Positions 24,801 to 34,780 of a DNA stretch of 64,000 nt are shown here, piece after piece; the first letter of the stretch is position 1, and every line of letters starts with the position of its first letter. Made by a program: the position numbers and the translations under genes. The notes under the pieces are model-generated. The model had not been told where the DNA came from and ran no database searches. It was given only the letters and a program-made list of their open reading frames with translations. Source of the stretch: Anaeramoeba ignava (lineage: Eukaryota; Metamonada; Anaeramoebidae). Location: the NCBI GenBank assembly GCA_028826165.1, contig JAPDFW010000092.1, positions 1,063,285 to 1,127,284 of the forward strand, written 5' to 3'.

Positions 24801-25841
24801 ATGTATTCTTTCATCTTCTAATCCAAACATTTTCGGAATTGACGGTCCTGTAATATCAACATCAAGAACTCCAACCTATTTTAAATTATTAATTTAATTA
24901 TTTGAAAATCGGATAGAAATTTAATTATAAATTTAATTATATATTTAATTATTTAATTAAAAATTTAATTATAAATTTGTTTTTTTATTATAAATTTAAT
25001 TATATATTTATTTGAAAATCGGATAAAAATTTAATTATCAATTTAATTATAAATTTAATTATAAATTTAATTATAAATTTGAATATAAATTTAAATAAAT
25101 TTAATTATAAATTTAATTATAAATTTAATTATAAATTTGTTTATAAATTATAAATTTAAATTATAAATTTTATTATAAATTTAATTATAAATTTAATTAT
25201 AAATTTAATTATAAATTTAATTATAAATTTAATTATAAATTTATTATAAATTTGATTATAAATTTGATTATAAATTTGATTATAAATTTAATTATAAATT
25301 TAATTATAAATATAATTATAAATTTAATTATAAATTTATTTATTAATTTGTTTATAAATTTGATTATATATTTAATTATAAATTTGATTATATATTTAAT
25401 TATATATTTAATTATAAATTTGATTATAAATTTATTTAATTATAAATTTGATTATATATTTTATTATAAATTTAATTATAAATTTAATTATAAATATAAT
25501 TATAAATTTAATTATAAATACTTTGAAATCTTGAGAAGCCAAAGAATAAGCTAATTGAGCAGCAATAGTACTCTTTCCAACTCCACCTTTACCAGACAAA
25601 ACCAATATAATATGTTTTACATTTTCAAAACGTTCTTTTATTTGTTTAAGTTCTTTTAATTTGCAAGTTCAAAAAATGAATTTAAATGAAAAAAAAAAAT
25701 TATTTAAAAATTTAGTTTATTTTTAAAAATACCAGCTGCTTCTTGTCTTGCTCCCATACAAACTTTATAATTAGGACATGTTTTACATGCATCATGATTA
25801 CCTACGTTTTTTTCACTAACTGCTGGACAACTAAAAGCCAT
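21897..25841 (-). CDS. NUBP1: Cytosolic Fe-S cluster assembly scaffold NUBP1/NBP35
   Basis: A P-loop NTPase that assembles and delivers 4Fe-4S clusters to cytosolic and nuclear proteins. Eight exons, 5' to 3': 25841-25733, 25652-25522, 24875-24740, 24631-24590, 24528-24442, 23788-23601, 23535-23473 and 22109-21897, giving 322 residues. The N-terminal cluster motif C-x13-C-x2-C-x5-C is intact (Cys5, 19, 22, 28) and separates NBP35 from CFD1. Then come the deviant Walker [56 protein letters not shown] and GVVENMS. The conserved C-terminal CPxC pair reads C-S-C, one residue shorter, next to an intron boundary. The tail is K/E-rich. Three introns are long private minisatellites. It runs head-to-tail with SMC1, 248 bp away. 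Confidence 0.93.
22110..23472 (-). repeat. NUBP1 intron 7: 1.36-kb TTTAGATTAAATAA minisatellite
   Basis: A GT-AG intron of 1363 nt consisting of roughly 14-bp units TTTAGATTAAATAA / TTTATATTAAATAA with small deletions. Flanking exons join in frame as CQEMN-LKLLGK. Confidence 0.9.
23789..24441 (-). repeat. NUBP1 intron 5: (AAAATT)n tract
   Basis: A 653-nt GT-AG intron composed of the AAAATT hexamer. A short CGGATATAAAATT element interrupts it near 23850, 24000, 24085 and 24305, so a higher-order unit of irregular length is superimposed on the hexamer. Confidence 0.85.
24876..25521 (-). repeat. NUBP1 intron 2: AATTTAATTATA 12-bp minisatellite
   Basis: A GT-AG intron of 646 nt built of 12-bp units AATTTAATTATA and variants (AATTTGATTATA, AATATAATTATA). 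The unit differs from those in the gene's other introns. Confidence 0.88.
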
Positions 25842-26073
25842 TTTTTTTAACAATCCAAAAAAAAAAAATTGGATAATCAAAGAGAAAAATGAAAAAAAAT
25901 TTTTCCGAAATTAAAATTTTATTTATTTTTATTTTTATTTTTAATTTTAATTTGATTTTCTCTTTAAATTTTTCTCTTTTAAAGTTACTAAGAAAAAATG
26001 ATTAAAGAAATTATTATTAAAATTATTATTAAAATTATTATTAAAATTATTAAAATTATTAAAATTATTAAAA

Positions 26074-29000
26074 TTATTTTTTCTTTGAATTCTTTTTTTT
26101 ATCGTCTTCTTTTTTTAGAATGTTTCTTTGAAAAATCATATTTCTTTCTTGAGGTTCAAAAAAACTTTGATTGAATTCACTTAAATGTAACGGATTTTGA
26201 GAGTGATTAACTATTTTAAAATTTTCAGGATAATTTAAAGTTGTAATTTTTCTATTTGATTCAAAATTATTTCGATAATTAAATGTATTTTGAAAATTAT
26301 AAAATTTTGGTATGTTTTTCTGTGAATTTTTTGAATTATATTCCTCAATTTCTTCGAGAGTTGTTGTCTTTTTCTCTTCTCCAATATTGTAATTATTCTT
26401 ATATTGGAATGGAAATTGTAATTGATTTGGAAGTTGGAATTGATTTTGAGGTTGGAATTTATTTGTAAATTGATTTGGAGGTTGTAATTTATTTGTAAAT
26501 TGATTTTGATGTTGGAATTTATTTGTAAATTGATTTCCATTTCCATTTCCATTTCCATTTTCATTTTCATTTTCATTTTGATCTTCATCTTCATCTTCAT
26601 CTTCATATTGATTTTCATTTTCATTTTCATCTTCATTTTCATCTTCATCTTCATTTTGATTTTGATCTTCATCTTCATTTTCATCTTCATCTTCATCTTC
26701 ATCTTGATTTTCATCTTCATCTTGATTTTCATATTGATTTTGATTTTCATATTGATTTTGATTTTGATCTTCATCTTGATTTTCATATTGATTTTCATCT
26801 TCATATTGATTTTCATTTTCATCTTCATCTTGATTTTCATATTGATTTTCATCTTGATTTTGATTTTGATCTTCATCTTGATTTTCATTTTCATTTTCAT
26901 CTTCATCTTCATCTTGATTTTGATTTTGATTTTGATTTTGTCGAGAATGTCGTGAAAATTTATTAAAATGAGACTTTTGTAATGAATATTGATTCGGATA
27001 ATGTGGATCATGTGAATAATGTGAATAATGTGAATTTTGATTTTGATTTCGATTTCGATTGTGTGAATGATGTGAATGACGTGAATATTTATTTAGATAA
27101 TTATAATTAGGATTATAATTAGGATTATAATTAGGATTATAATAAGGATTATAATAAGGATTAGGATAATAATTAGGATTAGGATAATAATTAGGATTAG
27201 GATTAGGATAAAGAACAGGATTCTTATGTGAATATTTATGAATAGATTTATGTAAATGCTTATTTGATTCTTGTTTTGATTCTTGTTTTGATTCTTTTTT
27301 TGATTCTTTATTTGATTCTTTTTTTGATTCTTTATTTGATTCTTTATTTGATTCTTCTTTTGATTCTTGTTTTGATTCTTTATTTGATTCTTTATTTAAT
27401 TCTTTTTTTGATCCTTTTTTTGATTTTCTGTCTGGTTTCTTATGTTTTGGTTGATTTGGATAGGAATATTGATCATAAACTGAATAATATGAATATCCTT
27501 GATATCGATCATAAAATCCTTTCTGAGGAGGATAATTATTATATGGAGGGATTTGTTGATGTTGAAAATATTCTGGATATTCACCTCTATTTATAAAACC
27601 TTCATTTCTTCTTGAAAACCTTTTATTTTCGGAAATATTTTCCCTAGTTTTATTTTTTGAATGTAATTTCTCTTTTTTTTCTTCTGATTTATTTGGATTT
27701 TTTTCTTCTAATCTATTTGGATTTTTTTCTTCTAATCTATTTGGATTTTTTTCTTCTAATCTATTTGGATTTTTTTCTTCTAATCTATTTGGATTTTTTT
27801 CTTGTTCGTTTTTTGGAGTTTTTCTTTCATTTTCTTGTTTTTGTTTTAATTTCTTTGTATTATTTTGTGTTAATTTATTTGGAGAATTACTAATTTTTTG
27901 AGGAGATTGATTCCTTTGGTTATTAACTTGTTTATTTTTTTTCTTTTTCTTATTTTGATTCTGATTTTGATTTTTGTTTTGATTTTCATTTTCATTTTCA
28001 TTTTGATTTTGATTTTGATTTTGATTTTCATTTTTGTTTTGATTTTTGTTTTCATTTTCATTTTTGTTTTGATTTTGATTTTGATTTTGATTTTCATTTT
28101 CATTTTGATTTTGATTTTGATTTTGATTTTGATTTTGATTTTGATTTTGATTTTGATTTTGATTTTGATTTTTATTTTTGTTATTTCCTTGATTCGTTTC
28201 TTTATTAGGATTATTTAATTTTTTCAATTTATTTTGTTGGATTTGCTTTGCAATATTCGAACTAAATTTTTTAAAAGAAAACAGAAAATTAATTTGAATT
28301 TTAAATTTCTATTTGAAATTTCTTTTTTTTTTGGAAAAGATAATATACTTTGGAAAAACAGAAATAAAAAGTTCTTGATCTTCATGCTCAAATTCATGAG
28401 CAAATTCACATAATTCTTTTGTACATTTCTCATCAGACAAAAATTGTCTACAATATTTTGTTGTTCCAATATCAACTTTAAATATTTTTTCTCCCATTTT
28501 TGTGTTTTGAATATTTTTAATACAGTTTTGTGCTTGGGATACAGTTTCAAATGTTACATAAATATCTATTGATAATAGTTCTAAAATTTTTTTTTTTTAA
28601 ATTTATTGATTTTTTTTAAATAAAATTTTCTTTTTCTTAATTACGAGGAGAAATATTTGAAGGAACTTTATTATATGGATAATCTAAAAATCTTTTTTCC
28701 AATCTATGAAAAACTCTTTTTGTAAAATTCATACGAATAACTTTACCAAATTTTCCTAAAAATTGTTTGAATTTGAGATTCTATTTGATTTTTAATTTAA
28801 TTTTGAATTTAATTTTGAATTTAATTTTGAATTTAATTTATAATTTAATTTTGAATTTAATTTAATTTTGAATTTAATTTATAATTTAATTTTGAATTTA
28901 ATTTAATTTTGAATTTAATTTTGAATTTAATTTTAATTTTGAATTTAATTTTGAATTTAATTTTGAATTTAATTTTGAATTTAATTTAATTTTGAATTTA

Positions 29001-30156
29001 ATTTTGAATTTAATTTTGAATTTAATTTTGAATTTAATTTTGAATTTAATTTTGAATTTAATTTATAATTTAATTTTGAATTTAATTTTTGAATTTAATT
29101 TTGAATTTAATTTTGAATTTAATTTAATTTTGAATTTAATTTTGAATTTAATTTTGAATTTAATTTTGAATTTAATTTTGAATTTAATTTTGAATTTAAT
29201 TTATAATTTAATTTTGAATTTAATTTTGAATTTAATTCTGAATTTAATTCTGAATTTAATTCTGAATTTAATTTTGAATTTAATTTTTGAATTTAATTTT
29301 GAATTTAATTTTGAATTTAATTTATAATTTAATTTATAATTTATTTTATAATTTAATTTTGAATTTAATTTTGAATTTAATTTTGAATTTAATTTTGAAT
29401 TTATTTTATAATTTAATTTTTGAATTTAATTTTGTTACATCTTTAGCAATATTTAACGGAACTCCTTTTAAATAAACCAGATCGTTTCTATGTACTTTTT
29501 TTTCTTGTAATTTTTCAAACAGTTCTTCTTGTTTTTTTTTTTGAATTAATTTTTCATTTTCCTCATTTTTTTTATTCTTTTTATTTCTTGATTTGATTTG
29601 TTGTTGTTTTTTTTTTGTTAATTGAGCTTCTTGTTTTTTTTTTTGTCTAAATAATTTAATAAAAGAATTTTAAAAAAAATTTTTTTTTAATATAAAAAAA
29701 AATTCAAAATAAATTATTTCTTTAAGAATAACTTTCTCATTTCTTCTTTGGCTTTTTTTATATGTTCATCATCATATTTTTTTCTACATCCAGGACAAGA
29801 ATAACTACCATTTTTCAAGTCTTCCAAACAAAGTAAACACACCTTTTAATTTTAATTTTGATTTTAATTTTAATTTTAATTTTAATTTTAATTTTGATTT
29901 TAATTTTAATTTTAAATTTAAATTTTAATATTAATATTAATTTTAATTTTAATTTTAATTTTAATTTTAATATTAATTTTAATTTTAATTTTAATTTTAA
30001 TTTTAATTTTAATTTTAATTTTAATTTTAAATTTTAATTTTAATTTTAATTTTAATTTTAATTTTAATTTACTTGAAATTTGCAAACTGAGCACGGATAA
30101 AAATACTTTTCATTATTATCAAATTTAGTATCACAAAGTGGACATTTGTTTGCCAT
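26074..30156 (-). CDS. CNOT4: NOT4-like RING E3 ubiquitin ligase (CCR4-NOT) with NQ/ND-rich tail
   Basis: The ubiquitin ligase arm of the CCR4-NOT complex, acting on stalled ribosomes and mRNA decay. Six exons, 5' to 3': 30156-30073, 29842-29733, 29646-29439, 28780-28645, 28580-28349 and 28261-26074, giving 985 residues. The NOT4 C4C4 RING spans exons 1-2 (CPLCDTKF, CSVCKFQVCLLCLEDL, YSCPGCRKKYDD). A basic coiled coil is followed by an RRM (DLVYLKGVPLNIA, FLGKFGKVIRM, IYVTFETVSQAQNCI) and a CCCH-type finger (GTTKYCRQFLSDEKCTKELC then EFAHEF). About 720 residues of tail are low-complexity: NQ/NE/NK runs, about five copies of an octapeptide EEKNPNRL, K/E/S repeats, N/P/Y repeats, and a D/E/N/Q-rich block. 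This length of prion-like tail is unusual for the family. Confidence 0.9.
28781..29438 (-). repeat. NOT4 intron 3: TTGAATTTAATT 12-bp minisatellite
   Basis: A 658-nt GT-AG intron of tandem TTGAATTTAATT with TATAATTTAATT variants. The flanking exons join as NIAKD-NLKFKQF, within the RRM. Confidence 0.88.
29843..30072 (-). repeat. NOT4 intron 1: (TTTTAA)n tract
   Basis: A GT-AG intron of 230 nt made of TTTTAA hexamers with one TTAATATTAATA patch. It splits the RING finger between two of its Cys pairs. Confidence 0.85.
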
Positions 30157-30463
30157 TTAAAATTTAATAAAAAAAGGAAATTTGAATTTAAAGGAAAAAA
30201 TGAAAAATGAAAAATGAAAAAAAAAAAATTAAAAAAATTTTGTTTTTTTTTTTTAAAAACTAAAACAATTTAAAATTAAAAAATAAAATTAAAAAATAAT
30301 CTCTTAATTTGATTTTAATCAATTTCTTTTATTTTTTTTAACTTCAAAAATTAAAAATTAAAAATTAAAAATTAAAAATTAAAATTTTTTTTTTTCTTTC
30401 AAAATTATTTTTTTTCTTTCACACTCTCTTTTTAAGTTAAGATTAATTCCCTTTAATTTTAAA
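30157..30463. promoter_or_regulatory. Divergent intergenic region NOT4 / RhoGEF
   Basis: A 307-bp gap between two oppositely directed start codons, so it should hold both promoters. It contains long poly-A and poly-T runs and an AATTAAA-type pentamer cluster (30350-30380). A relatively C/T-rich patch (CACACTCTCTTTTTAAG, 30419-30435) lies just upstream of the RhoGEF start. No recognised motif can be named. Confidence 0.4.
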
Positions 30464-33400
30464 ATGATCCATTCAAAAACGAAACAAAACAAAACAAACA
30501 AGAACAACAATCAATTTTCAATAAGTGAAAATACAATAGGTTCAATAGTTACACAATCCAAAAATGAAAAAAATGAAAACTCACAAACAAATTTGCAAAT
30601 TTACCAACAAAATAATATGGATATTGATATAAATGAATTCAAACTTCCAAATGAATGGCTTTCTCTTTTTCCGAAACCTCAATATAAACCAGAAATTTAC
30701 TCTTCTCTTATTCATCCTGTTGATAATAATTTAAAAAATGACAAAAATAAAATTTCAATCATTCAGTCTCAAATTTCTCCTTTTAATAATATTCCTCTTT
30801 TGTTTCATGAATCTGAAAATAGTTTCTTTATTCAAGATGATGATAATGAAAATATTAATGAAAATATTAATGAAAATATTAATCAAAATATTAATCAAAA
30901 TATTAATGAAAATATTAATAAAAATATTAATCCAAATATTAATGAAAATATTAATAAAAATATTAATAAAAATATTAATGGAAATATTAATGAAAATATT
31001 AATGAAAATATTAATGAAAATATTAAAATATTAATGAAAATATTAATCCAAATATTAATCCAAATATTAATCCAAATATTAATGAAAATATTAATCAAAA
31101 TATTAATGAAAATATTAATCAAAATATTAATCCAAATATTAATGAAAATATTAATGGAAATATTAATGAAAATATTAATCCAAATAAAAATATTAAAATA
31201 TTAATCCAAATAATGAAAATATTAATAAAAATATTAATCAAATATTAATGAAAATATTAATGAAATATTAATGAAAAATAATGTTAATGGAAATATTAAT
31301 GAAAATATTAATGAAAATATTAATCCAAATATTAATGAAAATATTAATGAAAATATTAATGAAATATATAATCCAAAATTAATGAAAATATTAATCCAAA
31401 TATTAATGAAAATATTAATGGAAATATTAATGAAAATATTAATCCAAATATTAAAAATATTAATGAAAATATTAATGAAAATATTAATCCAAATATTAAT
31501 GAAAAATATTAATGAAAATATTAATGAAAATATTAATAAAAATATTAATGAAAATATTAATAAAAATATTAATAAAAATATTAATGAAAATATTAATCAA
31601 AATATTAATGAAAATATTAATAAAAATATTAATAAAAATATTAATAAAAATATTAATGAAAATATTAATGAAAATATTAATGAAAATATTAATGAAAATA
31701 ATCCAAATATTAATGAAAATATTAATAAAAATATTAATGAAAATATTAATAAAAATATTAATGAAAATATTAATGAAAATATTAATGAAAATATTAATCA
31801 AAATATTAATGAAAATATTAATAAAAATATTAATGAAAATATTAATGAAAATATTAATGAAAATATTAATCAAAATATTAATGAAAATATTAATGAAAAT
31901 ATTAATCCAAATATTAATCCAAATATTAATGAAAATATTAATGAAAATATTAATAAAAATATTAATGAAAATATTAATGAAAATATTAATGAAAATATTA
32001 ATGAAAATATTAATGAGGATATTAATGAAAAGATCTAAAAGATGATTTAAATCCAAAAGACTTAAATGAAAATCTAAAAATGATTTAAACAAATCTAGAA
32101 AAAATAAAGAAAAAGAAATGAAAATTCAACACTTTGGCTCATCTAAAAAACTCCCAAAATTAAATATTCCAAGAAGATTAACAATTTCATTTTTTAAACA
32201 GAAAAGTATTAAACAATCCAAACTCTTACCTTTATATTTTGCTCAAGATAATGATATTGCAATTTTTGAACACAATAAAAACTCTCGAATTCAAGAAAAA
32301 TATCCAAATGTTGACACTTTAAATACAGAATTTGTTTTTCATTTAATCAAAGATGAAACGAACTTTATAAAATTATTAAAAAAATTTATTGAAGTAAGTA
32401 TTCTTTTTACAAAAAATTTAATTCAATTCCACTCTATTTTATTTGATAGGATTTTATTGAAAAACTTGAATCAAAAGAGGTTATATCCAAAAATATCCAA
32501 AGTTTATTGTTTGAAAATATAAAAGAACTTTATGAAAATCAAACAAAATTTATTCAAAAACTTCATCTAGAAGCCAAAAAAAGACTTCCAAATATGATCT
32601 ATCTTTGTTTCCAAGATTTCAATTTTATTCCATTTAAAAGATATATCCAAAAATTTGAAGTTATTTTATATTTATTTGAAGATTTATGCAAAACAGATGA
32701 GCATTTTTCACAAATTTGCAAAGATTTGGAAAAAGAAATGAGAGAAAAACTCAATTTGCTTCTATTTTGTCCATTTCAAAGAATTGACCAGTATTATTTG
32801 ACTATCTACAAGTTTTTATCAAATCTTGATCCCAAATCGGATATTTACTCAATTTCTTATCCTATTTTCCAAGAAATCTTGGAAATATCTGAAGAGCCTA
32901 ATTTTCATCCCTATCTTTATTTGTTTGAACATCAAAATGAATTGGGTTATATACAGCACCAAATCGAAGGGTTTGAAAGATTTTGAGTTGGAAAATCCGC
33001 GCAGATATCTCCATCGAATTGGGAATTTCCAACGTGATTATGAGGAATAAAACTTATCCAGGAAAATACTATATATTCAATGATATGATGATTGTTGCCA
33101 AAGTTTCCAAATCAAAACAAATTCCAAAATTCGATCATCTGTTCAAATACCAAGAAATACAACTTAGAAAACTAATGGATGACGAGAATATTGGGATCAA
33201 GAACGGAATTGAAATTATTTTTTCGGAAACGGCTGATTTATACATTTGCTTATTTTCAACATCGGAAGAAAAAAACACAATTTGGAAAGAATTGACAGTT
33301 GATTTCAATGTGAAAATTGATGAGACATCACTTTCTGAAGAAAAACTACAGCAAATGATGAAGAGAAGAGTGACCTTAAAGAAATATGAGAATCCCAATT

Positions 33401-34434
33401 CAACAGATATTGATGATTTCCCAATTCCAGAATCTACCGATGAAGAAATGAGAGGAAATATCATTCTGGAAATTATTCAAACAGAAGAAGACTATCTATC
33501 AAGTCTCAATATCATCATTCAATACTACAAAAAACCACTGATTCAGAAAAAAATCATTTCCTCAGAAGATTCAACAGAAATATTCAAACAAGTCGAAACC
33601 ATTTTCGGAGTGAATAAACAACTTCTGGAACTATTAAGAAAAGATATGCCAATAAATCCAAACGAAATTTCGGATCTGAAAATAGGGAATATTTTCCTTC
33701 AAGTTGCTGATTTCCTCAAGCTTTATATCGATTATTGTTCCAATTACACCTTTTCAATGAAAAGGCTCAACAAATACACATCAAACTCAAAGTACAAAAA
33801 TTTCATCTCCAACACACGCAAAACAGTGCCAGAATGCAAGGGTCTTGATTTACTAGATTTACTAATCAAGCCAATTCAAAGAATATGCCGTTATCCTTTG
33901 TTGTTTGAAAAACTGCTCAAATCAACAGCAAAGGATCATCCTGATTTTCCCGAAATGAGAAAAACTTATTCAAAATTAAATGAGATTGCAAAAAAAGTCG
34001 ACCAAAGAAAAAAAGCGGCTGAATCAGCAAAAATTTTAGTTGACATCACATCCAAAATCATTGGAATGAAAAGGAAATTTCCACTTTTAGAACCTTCAAA
34101 TCCAAGGATTTTGATTAAAGAAGGTTTTATGAACAAAAAATCAGTTAAAAAAATTCAAGAAAGATATTTTTGGCTTTTTAATGATGTTTTGATTTATGCA
34201 CAAGCTGTTATCAGAAACCACAAGTACATTTACAAAGGTCGTTTATTTCTTGCTGGTGCTTTTGTTCGTGATTTATCTTCGACAAATCATACTTTCCATA
34301 TGATTCCTTATGGAAGTAAAAAAAGTTATATTTTTTATTGCAATTCTGAAGATGAAAAATTAAGTTGGATTAATCAAATTAAAAATCAAATTTTGGATTT
34401 GGAATCTAATGGAGTTCTTCCAAGAATCAAATGA
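30464..34434 (+). CDS. RhoGEF with tandem DH-PH-DH-PH and a NIN[E/K/Q/P] repeat region; frame breaks present
   Basis: Activates Rho-family GTPases by nucleotide exchange. It starts at ATG 30464. About 125 residues of K/N/Q-rich lead are followed by a 12-bp coding repeat (30847-32035). DH1 is split by a 56-nt GT-AG intron (32394-32449) and contains CPFQRIDQYYL. PH1 contains KYYIFNDMMIVAK and WKELTVDF. DH2 has the better conserved signature (LEIIQTEEDYLSSLNIII, IKPIQRICRYPLLFEKLLKS). PH2 shows EGFMNKKSVKKIQERYFWLF and LSWINQIKNQI. The frame breaks inside the 12-bp repeat (about 31023-31270 and 32038-32090). One base appears to be missing in TTTT near 32980, between DH1 and PH1. The conserved coding on both sides suggests a live gene with sequence errors, but decay is possible. 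Confidence 0.8.
30847..32035 (+). repeat. 12-bp coding repeat AATATTAATGAA (NINE)
   Basis: About 1.19 kb of 12-mers. The first nine bases, AATATTAAT, are almost invariant and the fourth codon varies among GAA, AAA, CAA, CCA and GGA, giving N-I-N-x. Partial units (for example near 31023 and 31196-31270) change the reading frame to I-L-M-K. The opposite strand is also open, as I-N-I-F. Confidence 0.92.
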
Positions 34435-34780
34435 TTTAAAATTTTGATTTTTTTGTTTCAAAAACAAATCTAAAATTATTTTCCAGATTTGAACAGAATT
34501 CTTTATTATTAAATTTTTATTTTTATTTATCTTTATCTTTTTTATTAAAAAAGTTTTCAATTTGAAAAATCAAACAAACAAAAATCAAAATCAAAATCAA
34601 AATAAAAATCAAAACAAAAACCAAAATAAAAATCAAAACAAAAACCAAAAAAATAATGGAATTTGTTTTTATTATTTCTGCTTTTCTTTTTGTTTTCAAC
34701 AAGTTAAATTTTTTAGTTCCTAAAAAAGGTGAAAAACTTAAAATTAAAATTCAAAATTAAAATTAAAATTAAACTTCAAC
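34435..34780 (+). other. 3' spacer with a possible small hydrophobic ORF (34656-34760)
   Basis: Between the convergent RhoGEF and TOM1-like genes lies a CAAAAT-type repeat (34560-34650). It is followed by an ATG at 34656 opening a 34-codon frame (MEFVFIISAFLFVFNKLNF then a basic tail). The A-rich leader resembles those of real genes here and the peptide could span a membrane once. There is no homology to support it, so it is listed only as a candidate. Confidence 0.2.

Noticed and set aside
23802-25554. K/L/I-rich ORFs in the AAAATT and AATTTAATTATA tracts (also at 14985-15185, 28992-29475 and 40529-41172)
   Set aside because: They are translations of intronic or intergenic simple repeats and lie between well-supported exons of NUBP1, NOT4 or other genes.
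26235-28218. Low-complexity ORFs on both strands over the NOT4 tail
   Set aside because: They are shadow frames of the NQ/NE-coding repeats; only the minus-strand frame joins the RING-RRM exons in phase.
30895-32092. Long reverse-strand and alternative-frame ORFs over the 12-bp repeat (INIF and ILMK proteins)
   Set aside because: They exist only because the repeat unit has no stop in those frames, and no non-repeat coding sequence is attached.
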